A stretch of DNA of 64,000 bases from Blastobasis lacticolella (lineage: Eukaryota; Arthropoda; Insecta; Lepidoptera; Blastobasidae): positions 129,001 to 193,000 of the forward strand of contig LR990051.1 of assembly GCA_905147135.1 (NCBI GenBank), written 5' to 3'. The notes beneath the pieces were generated by a model. The model saw only the letters and a program-made list of their open reading frames with translations. It was not told where the DNA came from and ran no database searches. The position numbers and the translations under genes were made by a program. Shown one piece after another: positions 42,959-53,789 of this stretch. Within the stretch, counting starts at the first letter, position 1; each line of letters begins with the position of its first letter.

Positions 42959-43118
42959 GGACATTTTGCGACCTGGACATTTTGCAACCGGGATATTTTG
43001 CAACCTGGACATTTTGCAACTTGGACATTATGCAACTTGGACAATTTGCAACTTGGACATTTTGCGACTTGGACATTTTTTTACCAGTGGACATTTTGCA
43101 ACTGGGACATTTTGAGAC
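42959..43118. repeat. 16-bp tandem repeat ggacattttgcaactt
   Basis: Ten consecutive copies with variants (gcgacct, gcaaccg, aattt), beginning 17 bases after the inverted-repeat element. Confidence 0.9.
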
Positions 43119-43119
43119 T

Positions 43120-43795
43120 AAACGGATTATTTTCTCATATTTTTCAACTTTTCTCTGTTCTGATCGACTTTAACAAATAAAGGAAGAATGAGGTTCTACG
43201 TTCAACTATATTATGGTGGTGGTTCATTTTTTTTGTATGCATTGTCCATCGTCAGTTGTGGACCAACTTACAAAACGGTTTAATCGAGCTGGTCACAATG
43301 TAATCAGAGCAATCCTCGACAATTGTAAGCGCGTATGTTGTGATTATTACGATTATGTCGCTTCAGGGTGTCAACATCAGATGCTGCGTTATTTGCTTGT
43401 ACCCGGGAAGTGCTCATTTGTGTAAATGCTAGCCAGAATACCAAATTTTAGCTTATTAAGGCTTCAGAACTGCCCTCACAATATTCAAGTTATGTCTCCT
43501 ACTCTAGCTATATTTTGAAAAATGATAAGCATTCGGTTATAACAATTATATCACAGCATTAGGCAATGTTTACTCGCCGTTTTAATGCGGTAAAGTTGTC
43601 GAAATGTTTGAAAACACTACGTATTTTTGTATTAGTATGGTTAATGGATTATCTTATAGGTATGCAGTTTTCTACATAACAAGACCTTTACGCGAATAAA
43701 GAGAAATTATTTAAAACAATAACATGATAATTTGTCATTCACACAAAGAAAAATCTAAACGAATTACTATATTGTAGATATATATCGCGCCCCAT
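43120..43795. other. Intergenic sequence, nothing recognised
   Basis: A 70-codon plus-strand frame at 43213-43425 has no motif. The rest is AT-rich. Confidence 0.4.
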
Positions 43796-43799
43796 AATC

Positions 43800-44030
43800 T
43801 ATAGTATTTATGTACCTCTTTTCGGCCGTTAGCTTGGCGGGACACTCAGCAACACCTGTATTATGGTTGCTCGGCTTTTTGAAGCGCGAGCACGTGGCGC
43901 ATTTTGATGGCCAAGTCTATTTTGTGCACTCGTTTAGTGAGTGACCTAGATCGCCACAATGGCCGCATGTGATGTCAGTCTGACGACAACATTTTGCGGC
44001 ATGTCCATACTGCTAACAATAGAAAAAGTC
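43800..44030 (-). pseudogene. Zinc-knuckle fragment of a LINE ORF1
   Basis: The minus strand encodes GHAAKCCRQTDITCGHCGDL, GHSLNECTK, a stop, and WPSKCATCSRFKKPSNHNTG followed by VAECPA. The spaced Cys/His residues form CCHC knuckles like those at the end of ORF1 in R1/Jockey-type LINEs. One in-frame TAG is visible. Confidence 0.65.
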
Positions 44031-44230
44031 TCTAAAGTAAAGGGCATGATGACATGTTCACGAAAACTCTATCTTACGTTAAGAGCGCCTTATGTATGTG
44101 AGTAGGTATTTCTAAAATGTAATTACAGGTCTCAACATCTTTCTTTCCCGACTTATGACTCAATGGACGTCAAAAATATCTCAATGTCATATTATCAAGC
44201 TTTTCTCATTATCATTCATTAATTTTTCAG

Positions 44231-44359
44231 GGTCAAGTCCGAAAATACGAAGCAGTTCTTCGAGATCCTAGACTAGAACACCTGGCGCCGGGCACCTGGA
44301 ACAACGGATCCAATTTGCCAGCGTACATCGTACTCGACTGTGCATTATTGGGATCCTAG
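44231..44359 (+). CDS. Possible host coding exon (44231-44329, or to the stop at 44357)
   Basis: A strong acceptor (attaatttttcag) is followed by an open frame encoding GQVRKYEAVLRDPRLEHLAP then GTWNNGSNLPAYI. It either continues to TAG at 44357 or uses a donor GT at 44330, leaving phase 0. Codon use is GC-rich compared with the surroundings. The family is not recognised. The exon at 45165 could follow it in phase. Confidence 0.45.
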   Translation, partial: GQVRKYEAVLRDPRLEHLAPGTWNNGSNLPAYIVLDCALLGS

Positions 44360-44639
44360 CACATATGTAAAAAGTTAAATTATAATCTAGGTATATTTAG
44401 AAAAACACTACGAAAAAGTCGTTCCGTCTGGAGCACGTCATGCGCCAAATCCAAAATTTGATTACGGTTTTCTCACATGCGCTGTTCGGCAACCTCCTAT
44501 GGAAACAGTCAAGCAACAGTAGATGATGCCAAGGCAATGGCAAAGTCAATTTAGGAAATAGAGAAATAGGTCGCAACACCACTTTATCCGGGCACGCACA
44601 ACAGTGCCAACAACGTACAAAATGTACTATCACGCACAG

Positions 44640-45160
44640 CGCAAGAATTTAAAAAAAATTACTTTTAAAGAAAAAGCACCGTGATTATAATTAAAAATGA
44701 ATTAAAATATGCGACAATAAATCGCATCGCCACTTTCTTTGTGTACGTACGGTACTGTATATAAGAACAATTTTTTAATAACCTACAGTGAATATTTACT
44801 AACCACGACACTGGCTAACAGACAGTAATAGAGCAGACTCCCAACTAATCCAACCCACGGTACCTACGTATCCAGCACCTAAAATACGATATCTACAAAA
44901 TATAAGATAAAACACGTTAATACAAAAAAATATGGAGAGATATATTATAGACTGAAATCTATAGTCAAAGAATGGTAGGTACTAGTTCGAAGAACAAAAG
45001 ATAGGTACGTAGGTCACCTATGAAAGAAAATAATAAATTAACCAGTGGACCTGGCGCGACTTCGTTCGCATCAACCTTTTCTACCCTTTTTATACTTTAT
45101 TTAACTTGCACTGTTCGTATGTAAGTTGTTCGTCGAAATTTGGCAAATTCTTTGCCCGTG
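44640..45160. other. Possible intron or intergenic sequence
   Basis: AT-rich, with no coding motif. If the exons at 44231 and 45165 belong together, this is their intron. Confidence 0.35.
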
Positions 45161-45164
45161 ACAG

Positions 45165-45236
45165 GTGCGCGAAGAAGAAATAGAGCTGCTTAAGGCTCGC
45201 GCCCGCAACCTGGAGACGGAACTCAACAATTACTGA
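45165..45236 (+). CDS. Possible host terminal exon, coiled-coil end
   Basis: Acceptor ctttgcccgtgacag is followed by 23 codons and TGA. The residues VREEEIELLKARARNL and ETELNNY form a charged heptad-like helix with leucines in regular positions. GC-rich third positions (CTG, GCC, CGC, AAC) contrast with the AT-rich surroundings, which supports selection. The gene is not identified. Confidence 0.5.
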   Translation: MREEEIELLKARARNLETELNNY

Positions 45237-45339
45237 ACTGAAGTAACAATGTCGCGCCGACCGTGGGCTAGTGGTAGTCTATACTATACTATATAATATA
45301 ATATATAATAATATAATATTATAAAGAGGAAATGTTTGA

Positions 45340-45545
45340 TTTTTTGTTTGTTTGTATTGAATAGGCTTCGAAACTACTGGACCGATTTCAAAACTTCTTT
45401 CACTGTTGGGAAGCTACACTATCCGCGGGTGACATAGGCTATATTATGTTTTCTAAAAATTACGAATATTTAATAAAACTCCAATAATGTAACCCAAGGT
45501 GTAAAAAAATACCCGAAAAATTCCTTACATCGCGTGCGCTGCGAA
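45340..45545. repeat. Dispersed repeat scrap
   Basis: tgtttgtttgtattgaatag, ctactggaccgatttcaaaa and gcgggtgacataggctatat are phrases that recur in altered form near 48820, 50910, 62040 and 62730, as for a very abundant non-autonomous element. Confidence 0.5.
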
Positions 45546-45774
45546 AACTATTGATGATAGAACAAAATAATGTACTACGACTTTTCAGAACTCATCATTA
45601 TCTACAAAAAGTGTCGCGACAGTATATGTCTAACTATTATAGTTATGTCACAATAAGTGTTATTTTATTTACAAAATTTAATTGAAATGCCGCCGCTAAA
45701 AACGCTCTTTATTTGTACTTTGGTATTAATCCTTATCAAAATCAATTACTTCATATTCACCACTGCTTCAATCA

Positions 45775-46035
45775 TCATCATCACAGCCCGTAACAGTCCA
45801 CTGCAGGACTTAGGGCCTCTCCCACGAAAGGGGAGGTTATTGCCATAATCTCCACGCTTGGCAGGCGGGTTGGAGATCGCAGTGTTTAAATATAACAATG
45901 GAAAATGCTGTTGCCCATTTTCCAGACTACGGAGACTCTTGATCTTTTGCCTCGAAAACATTAGTCGCCTTGTACGACACCCATGAGAGTAAGGGGTTGG
46001 TCCTATTCTACTCTGCCGGACACCACACGGCCGAT
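45775..46035 (-). mobile_element. Dispersed repeat, minus-strand copy
   Basis: Reverse complement of 31375-31640, including tcatcatcacagcccgtaac at one end (a simple-repeat tail) and actctgccggacaccacacg at the other. A further scrap of the latter is at 19020-19045. Confidence 0.65.
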
Positions 46036-46427
46036 ACCTTTGCTTTTTACCGACACTGCTTCAATACCTTTATATAACTTTTTGAATTATTCAATTCAGA
46101 CATTCCATTCGAAAGATATCACGAGTTTAAAAATGTGAATATTAGAAAAAAGTCGCATGTTCGCCGCTCAGTCCGCTCGGCTATCTAGGCAGCACGGGGT
46201 ACGGGAGGGGAGTCAATGTCAAGTAAAGGTGCGCGGATCCGTTATATTTATATACCATAACAGTACGTTATGCTATTATAAAATATTATGTTATTTTTAA
46301 CGTTATAAATAACACCCTTATATAATATATCCACCGTATAACGATAATCTTTTTTCAGTTATGTATTATTTCAGTAGATGTGTTTTTGTTTGAGGTGATG
46401 TCTCAAATTTGAAACTGTTGATTTATA

Positions 46428-47973
46428 AGGTGCGTTGGGGTAAGTTCGGATGGTTTTTAGCTGCATTCATAAGAAGTTGGCAATTTATTTTTTCCTCAAA
46501 ATCTATATCAGCTAGCGTAATAAAATAAAGTAGAAACTGATAATCAATAAACAACCTATCAGAAAAATATTTTCATGTTTGCATAGATTTAACGGCTGCT
46601 GTGTTACGGGAGTTTAAAGTATAGACATAGATTTAAAAATTCATGGGAAAGATCGGACGACGTTGGGGAAAGACCGGACTACCCTCTAAAATTACTCGTG
46701 TGGCTTAGAACACAAGGTTCATAAAAAGAAAATATCCGATCTTATACTCGCTACAGCATTCTTCTTGTAAAATTTAATTATATTTAAAAACATAGCAGGA
46801 ACAGAAAATTTTACCTTTTTTTTGTTTTGAGCGTCCGATCTTACCCCGCCCGAGTAAATTTCAAGTCGCTGTAGTTCTCAAACTTTTGTGTCTCAAATGT
46901 TTCAATAGGTAGGTAACCTACGTACCTACCAGGGTAAATCTCGCACTTTTTTATAATTTTTGGCCTGATTACTGGTTGATACAAAGCAAAGATTTGACGC
47001 GCTCTTCTGGCGTTGTGTTCGCCATACCTAACGAACCTATGCGAGTCTCGATAGCCAAGCCGAAAATCTATAATAAAAATTTGAGACGACCTTCTCAAAT
47101 CCGACCCACCTATAAAATTTTCTTTCTATCAAAAACAGACGTTTTTGAGTTTTTATTGGTATGAAGGAGGCTGGATATTATGTAATAGGTAGGTATGTAT
47201 GTATATTATAAATAATCGTTTGTCTGAACCGGGAATCGAACCCGTCAAACAAAAAACACCCGTTATACTAAGATACGACCGAAAAGCTTATCTCAAAATG
47301 AAGTCTTTTTTTTTTCAATCATATCTTCAATATTTAAGGCACTTTCCCTCTATGTGGCACAGCCGTGGGACGCCCTGTACTTTATGTTTAATATATTTTT
47401 TAGTATGTATAATATATTTCTCACTGCATCTATATAATTAATATAAAGTTGCAGTGAGAATGCATTACAAATACAACATTTTTTGCCACAAAAATATCAG
47501 TGGTTAAAGTTCGGACTAAGCTAAAGTTTGACAACCACATGCATTTTCAATTAAGGTCAAGATCGGATATTTTTACTTCGTACTTCACCCTTAGATATTT
47601 ACATGGGGAAAGTTCGGATCTCGACTTGTAGCCACATTTAGGCTATTTTAAACATACCTATCGAAAAAGAATTGATTTTTTGACAACATAAAGCCAAATA
47701 ACTTTCAAAAGAGTGCAAATACTCATCAAAAAATCAAAGAGATGTCGTCTGGGATAAGTCCGGATCACAAAAATCTTTCCGAGATGCGTAACATGTGGTG
47801 GAACAGCCATAACAGACGACCGACAATACGAAATCACCGATGCGGACTGAAGGGAGTAGCAAAACAAAATGGCGTATTGCGCTATGTTGCCAGTATAAAA
47901 AAATTATCACAGAATCGGTAGATATTTAACATATACGTTCTTAGCCCATTCACGGTCTTACCCCAACGCACCT
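46428..47973. mobile_element. Terminal-inverted-repeat DNA element with iterated internal motif
   Basis: The left end aggtgcgttggggtaag is mirrored by cttaccccaacgcacct at the right, each next to TA, the duplication of Tc1/mariner-like elements. Inside, variants of ggggtaagatcgga recur on both strands (about 46655, 46835, 47510, 47560, 47610, 47750). No intact transposase was found. Confidence 0.65.
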
Positions 47974-47979
47974 TACGAA

Positions 47980-48545
47980 AAATCTTTTTTGCAATAGTTG
48001 CATTCTGCTTTTTTAGCTTTTTCGTCGACAATGCTAAAAATACTGCCAAATTTGTCCAATTCGAGACATAATTAATGTATAACAACCATATACTACTTAA
48101 TAAATCGCAGAAAAACTTTACTCTTTAGCACACCTGAAGCGACTGAATATATTATAATTTATAATTATAACAGAATGAACAGATATAACGGAAAAAATAA
48201 CACAACATTCGAATATTAATATCAAAATGTAATTTGATTAATATTATGCCCTATTGCGAATGCAATAGAATACAGATTATCCGTAGTGATCCATACACGT
48301 GCGTTCGTCAGTGTTGTATTTACGCGCTGTTATAAAACAGAATTTGTATGAAACATACAAATTGTGACGCTAACCTCTGACCTCAGGTGCAGGTGGTGGT
48401 AGTGCGAAACAACGAAACTAGATGGCGTAGTCGTGTTGTGTGAAATAGCAATATATTAGTAGTAGAAAATATTATGTATTAATATTAGGTGTTATCGGTA
48501 TATACCGTTATAATATATTCGTTATCTAATATAACGAACACCTTC
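47980..48545. other. Intergenic sequence
   Basis: AT-rich, with no gene or recognised family. Confidence 0.4.
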
Positions 48546-49445
48546 AATGTCAAGTAATAAATTGCCGCGCGGCACACTCGCGCGGTCGGCTCCCTACGCA
48601 GCGGTCGTGTGTAACCCGTGTACCCGTAGTGGTACCCGTGCGAAGCCGGGGCGGGCCGCTAGTGCAATATAAAATTTAGGCAGTTTCTAAGAATGATATC
48701 AACGGTTGCTTCGAGAAAATGGTGTAAGTACGGCCGTGCCTGTCTGCTCGACTTGGCGAAGGGCACTGCTGTACTGTTGTAAAATACCGACCTTTTTAAG
48801 TCTATATTAATATTATTTGTTTGTGGATAAACCCAAAAACTATTTAACCGATTTTAATAATCCTTTGAACTTATAGAAATATTCATTATCAGGGGATAAC
48901 ATTGTACGATCCACGGGGACGAGTCTGGAACGTAGTAACGGAAGGTAGTCTAGAATAAACAGAAATTCGCCAAGTTTACGCATGACGACTAATACGAGTA
49001 ATAGGGTTAATGGCAGCTTGCCCCATTGGCAGCGAAATCCTGCGAAAACTTGAATTATGGTAAAGCCCGAATCCAGCCTTGTTGGCTGGATATCGGCGGC
49101 GGCCCCGTCGGCGGGGTTAATCGACGGCGAGGTGTTGTGCGCGGCACATTGTTGTGGGCTCGTGTGCGGCTTCGTCGGCTCGGCGGGTGGAGGGAACAGG
49201 CGCGGTGGTGCTCGACCTCACGGCGGCGCGGCGTACGACGTATTGCTCTGGCGCGGCGTAGGCTGATCCACTGACTTCACATCCTGGTCTCGAGCCTCTT
49301 GAGTGGACATCGGATGCGGGTCGTTAGCGCGATGCAGAGTTGGTTGTCCTGGGGTCTGCCGTCGCGCGGCGCGGCGCCAGTCCGCGGCGTCTCGCTCGCC
49401 TACCGGACGGGTGACCGCTGCTTGATGACTCGGCGGCGGTCCGGG
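48546..49445. other. CpG-rich stretches, origin unclear
   Basis: 48560-48660 and 49080-49440 are very GC-rich with long but motif-free frames in several phases. They may be 5' regions of mobile elements or a masked promoter; nothing specific is supported. Confidence 0.35.
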
Positions 49446-49449
49446 GTTG

Positions 49450-50010
49450 TAACGCTTCGTTACACATTATTGACTTGGTTAAACTCCTATTTTGATGAGC
49501 GTGTTTTTTATGTAGTAGTTAATGGTTTTAAATCTGGGACAAGGTGCATAACATCTGGTATGCCACAGGGCTCGTAGTTGGGTCCTGTTTTGTTTAATAT
49601 ATTCGTCAATGATATTCCCGATTGTTTTCATTTCTCAAAACCATACATGTATGCTGACGATTTAAAATTTGAAAAGGTGATAAAGTCTGCGGATAATTCT
49701 TTTTTGTTACAGTCGGATCTGGATAGACTTGTTCAGTGGTGTATACATAATAAATGCAATCATGTAAAATTTTCAAGAAATTTGAGTATTATAAATTTTG
49801 AGTACCACATAGGAACAAATATAATTACGGAATTAGAAGGGGTGAGGGACTTGGGTGTGTTTTATGATAGGAAACTAACCTTTGTTCGACATATCGAAAA
49901 TGTAATTAAAAAGGTTTCGAAAATGTTGGGTTTCGTAATAAGGAACTGCAAATTATTTCGCACAGTAAAGACCAAAGTATTATTATTCAATAGTCTTGTT
50001 AGGCCCGAGC
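49450..50010 (+). pseudogene. Jockey-group reverse transcriptase, first part
   Basis: Residues LLTWLNSYFDERVFYVVVNG, then SGMPQGS, a stop (TAG at 49576), LGPVLFNIFVNDIPD and PYMYADDLKFEKV with the YADD motif. The domain then continues to IENVIKKVSKMLGFVIRNC. The 5' half of the element is missing. Confidence 0.75.
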
Positions 50011-51747
50011 TCCACTCATGCAGTGCAGTGCACTGCGCGGCACACCGCACGGTGCCACGTCACGGTGACAACAAAGAAAACGGTGGTTTTTCAGATAAGG
50101 CAACGTTCGCACGAGAGATTTACGAAATATTGTGAGTTAGGCAACGTTTGCACGAAAGCTTTTTCGACGCTTTTACGCGCGTTATTTTAAACGACTCGCA
50201 TGTTTATTGACCATATGTCTCCGACTGTCTGTTCACACGCAGACGTAAAACGTAACTGGAGATTTTTTATCTCCAGTCACTTTGCAACCAAGAGAAACGT
50301 ACGAAAAGGATGTCATTCATTTTGGATTAAAACGCTGAAAGTGCCAGCCAGAAAAATATTATGCAATTTTAAGAGACAGCACGCAGGTTTGTATTATTTC
50401 TTACTATTGTGCCAAACCAGTACGCTCACCATCACCACTATGTATCACCGGGCGTACAGTAGGTACTAAGTATCGCTTTTCTAAATGCCAATAACAATCG
50501 CCCGTCGGACGTGCAGATTTGACGTCACAGTAAACAATGTTAAGAACTGTTTTGTCTATTGGAAACTAATAATTTTGTTCTGACCGACACTTAGATTTTT
50601 GATCCAAAAATGTATGAAACGCGAATGTTGCTTTTTATAAACTAAAAAGTATAACAAAAGAAATATGTGAAGAAATTGGACAACCTCGATTGATCTTCCT
50701 CGAATACTATGATAACTGATATTTTTACCCGACTACGAAGGAGCCAAGGAAGGGTAATGAAGTTAACAGTCTATGTATGTAAAGTTGATAAACGTGGAAG
50801 AATCGACAGGGATTTGTCAGGACCATAGCAAGTGGAACAATGTCGTCTATACCTATTCTTGCGGGAGAAAGGGGTTTGTATGTATGTATCTGGACATAAA
50901 TGTTTGTATGGATGTTAATTCTAGTCCAAAAACTACTTGGCCGATTTTCGTTAAAAGCGTATTGATTGTCCGATGGTTACACGCTCTATGATAATACATT
51001 CAATATTCATCTTGAGGATATAAGGATATAAGAGGATTGATTCGGACATGCTGGGATTTTTTTTATCATTGATTGATTCTGTTGTGGGATATACCGCACT
51101 GCTTAAATTTGTCCTCAACTGGTTGAAGACATGATTTTGGGACAATATTACGACAAAATGTTTTAAAACGTAGTTCTGTCCTTTACGAATGTTTACTTAA
51201 ACTGAGTGTATACCATGGTGGCTCATTATAAAATTATAACTACAAAGTATAACATCAGTAGTAAGTATTAAGAGAGTGTATAAAACTTAAATAACTCGGA
51301 AACCATTGCTCTTAGAAAACTAGATCCTAAAAAGAAATGATAGTGCCTGTCGATATCTATAAGTATTTGTTGTTTTGGAACAAGCGTTTTAAGGCCAATA
51401 GTTTCAGAGCTATTACAGTTTTAAGATTGACAGCTGTCAACTGAAATGTAGATCTCGACGAGCACTATCATTTCTCTTCAGGAACTAGTGTTCTAGGAGC
51501 AATATATTCAGAGATATTACAGTATTAAGTTTGACAGCTGTCAACCGAAATGTAGATCTCGTCGAGCACTATCATTTCTCTTCAGAAACTAGTATTCTAG
51601 CACCAATAGTTTCAGAGTTATTACAGTTTGACAGGTGACAGGTGCAATCCAAAATGTAGATTTCTACGAGTACCAGCATTTCTTTTTAGAAACTAGTGTT
51701 CTAGAACCAAACATGCATGAGTGTGTCTTCAAGCTTAGGAGTATCAC
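50011..51747. other. Insert splitting the LINE
   Basis: It begins with a GC-rich palindromic stretch (gcagtgcagtgcactgc), continues with motif-free sequence and a dispersed-repeat scrap (50780-50960), and ends with a threefold tandem repeat. Terminal repeats and a target duplication were not found. Confidence 0.5.
51375..51710 (+). repeat. Threefold tandem repeat with ttgacagctgtcaa palindrome
   Basis: Units of about 108-112 bp start near gttctag and share ttcagag.tattacagt, atgtagatctcg.cgagcac and atcatttctcttcag. The first two carry the perfect palindrome ttgacagctgtcaa; the third has a diverged version. Confidence 0.8.
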
Positions 51748-52094
51748 AGAGTATTGTAGTGTTGTTTGGCGTCCGCATTATGCCACACACTCATTGCGTT
51801 TGGAACGAGTGCAGAAGCGATTTCTGTGGCATCTCGCATATGCTACTGGCAAGGAAAAGAAAATCGTGTCCTACAAAAGCAGACTTGAATATTTCAAGAT
51901 ACTTTCCTTATCACAGCGTAGAGATATTATGGACATGTTGTTTCTATTTAAATTATTCAGGGGTAAGATTGACTGTTCACAATTATTAGTCGAATTTCGT
52001 TTTCGCGCGCCAGTCAGAGTTCCTCGTAACCCAATTACACCCTTAGTTCCTCCAGCACGTACAACAATTTTAGGTGCAAGCTCCCCCGTTCCTA
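51748..52094 (+). pseudogene. Jockey-group LINE C-terminal part
   Basis: Residues EYCSVVWRPHYATHSLRLER, VQKRFLWHLAY, LSLSQRRDIMDMLFLFKLF and RAPVRVPRNPITPLVPP are the usual tail after the reverse transcriptase in this group. Confidence 0.75.
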
Positions 52095-52591
52095 ACTTAC
52101 TTACTTACTGCGCTGGCTCAGCGACCCAAAGTGGATCTTGGCCTCCGACACCAGAGATCGCCACCTCTCCCTATCCTGCGCCATCTCCTGCCAATCGAGG
52201 ATTCCTAGTGCGTGCAGGTCTTTCAGGACTTCATCCCTCGAGCGATATCTGGGTCGCCCGACCGGTCGACGACCGCTCGGCCGACCCACATATGCTCTCC
52301 TTACGGCGCGATCCTCCCTCATCCTCTCCACGTGGCCAAGCCAACGCAATCTTGCAGCCTTGATCTCTCCCAGAATATTGGGTTCGGAAATAAGCTGTTC
52401 CACCTCCTAGTTCTTTCTTCTCTTCCACATGCCGTCCTCACCCTGTGTTGGCCCCAGAATTTTCCGGAAAATCTTACGTTCAGCGACCAATAACTTGTTC
52501 TCCTCCTTAAGTGTCAGTGTCCAAGCCTCACATCCGTACATCAAGATTGGTCTAATAACTGTTTTATATATCCGAATCTTGGTTTTCCTTT
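52095..52591 (-). mobile_element. Nested LINE 3' fragment with 10-bp target duplication
   Basis: The minus strand encodes the end of another LINE protein: KEENKLLVAERKIFRKILGP, ARLRWLGHVERMREDRAVRR, GRPSGRRPVGRPRYRSRDEV and AQDRERWRSLVSEAKIHFG. The 3' end carries an (aagt)n tail. Both sides are flanked by cccgttccta (52085-52094 and 52592-52601). It inserted into the Jockey-group LINE. Confidence 0.8.
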
Positions 52592-53130
52592 CCCGTTCCT
52601 AGATTATGTAAACTTTTAGATGAACATAGTCATATGGCTGACATTCATTTTGATCCTGTGAGCAAGTTTTCCGCGCAGTTAATTAACCATTTATCTACAA
52701 AAAGTTAAATATTTTAATAAGTTCCAGCAACTTTGATTGTTTTGCTTCTCAGTCTAAAAAAAAAAGCCTCGTTGTTGTAAGCTTAATTTTTAAGCTTTTA
52801 TGTTTTGAAGTTTTTATAGTGTCTACTCATATTATGTTAATGGTTTTAATAGTTAATTTTTCTTTTGTTGAAAAACATTGTCAATTTGTGTTTTAATAAT
52901 ATTATTTGCTTATAGCGTATTGTGTTAATTTTACAATATTTCACAAAATTTTGTAAAACAAATTTTAGATACTGTTAAATAGAAATGCATGCTGTGGTCA
53001 CCTTTCAAGTAATTTAGCACTTAATTAAGTTTGTTAGTGAAAATGTGTGTAATACTACATTACATATTTATGTATGAGTGCATAAATTGTTGATGATCCT
53101 CAATAAAAAGAAAAAAAAATTATAACAACA

Positions 53131-53144
53131 ATAAACCAAGTATT
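53131..53144 (+). repeat. Target-site duplication of the SINE
   Basis: ataaaccaagtatt occurs here and at 53513-53526, bracketing the SINE. Confidence 0.8.
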
Positions 53145-53512
53145 GAAGGAGCGTCGGTGGCCGAGCGGTTAGAGTATACGACTCGTAAGCCAGAGGTCCC
53201 GGGTTCGAATCCCGCTCCGGCCATGTACCAATGACTGTTTTGTGAGTTATGTACATTAGTTGAATACTAACCGATGCTCTTACGGTGAGGAAAACATCGT
53301 GATGAAACCTGCACATTCAGGCGACTGGATGTGTAACCATGATCCAATCTGGTCAGGTTCCCCTGGTAGCAGGGTCATGGAGGTCAGATGGCAGTCGCTC
53401 CACTGTAATTACCTGACCTGCCAAGTCCTGGATCATGGTCAAGGCGGACCCCGGGCCCTCGTGCGCGAGAGCACAACCGGGACATTAACGCCAAGATGAT
53501 TATTTATTTTTT
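53145..53512 (+). mobile_element. tRNA-headed SINE, full-length
   Basis: The head gtcggtggccgagcggttag carries the A box (tggccgagcgg). It is followed by gtcccgggttcgaatcccg with the B box, so it can be transcribed by RNA polymerase III. The body runs through gctcttacggtgaggaaaac and ctgcacattcaggcgactg, and it ends near gacattaacgccaagatgat. It is 368 bp long, bracketed by a 14-bp target duplication, and is the best copy in the window. Confidence 0.9.
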
Positions 53513-53789
53513 ATAAACCAAGTATTAAAGAGATCTATAGTTTCAATAGTAAGAGAATTTTCAAAATGGACACACTTGTTTCGGAGATTAACCCCAACAT
53601 ACAAACTTACAAAGTTCTCCTATTTATAATATTTGCATAGATATAGATTAACCAATCCGAATCCATACGGTTCATTTGAAGGAGCTGACTTCGCCTTCAA
53701 CTGGCGATAGCGGACATCGGTTAAAGAATAGTTTGCCGAGGTTGTCCAATTTTTATTTAGTGGCCAAGTGAATTCGGAAGTTTGTCCCT

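Larger units (their letters stand above)
49450..52700 (+). mobile_element. Jockey-group LINE, interrupted twice
   Basis: The reverse-transcriptase part is at 49450-50010, foreign sequence at about 50011-51747, the C-terminal part at 51748-52094, a nested minus-strand LINE piece at 52095-52591, and the last residues at 52602-52700, then a 3' UTR to about 53130. The protein reads across each insert: NSLVRPEL then EYCSVVWRPHYA, and GASSPVPN then RLCKLLDEHSHMADIHFD. Confidence 0.75.

Noticed and set aside
44397..44633. 78-codon minus-strand ORF, Cys/Trp-rich
   Set aside because: Opposite strand to the plausible exons, no domain and no signal.
47215..47290. A tRNA gene on the minus strand (ggttcgattcccggttcag)
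   Set aside because: Only the B-box half is recognisable, no consistent cloverleaf could be drawn, and it lies inside a terminal-inverted-repeat element; it is probably a scrap.
47790..47910. Possible N-terminus of a pogo/Tigger transposase on the plus strand inside the 46428-47973 element
   Set aside because: Suggestive residues appear only by mixing frames, and the direction points out of the element, leaving no room for a transposase.
53145..53225. A genuine tRNA gene at gtcggtggccgagcggttag...ggttcgaatcccgctccggcc
   Set aside because: The tRNA-like part is fused to a repeated SINE body with target duplications, and two other copies in the window have the same fusion.
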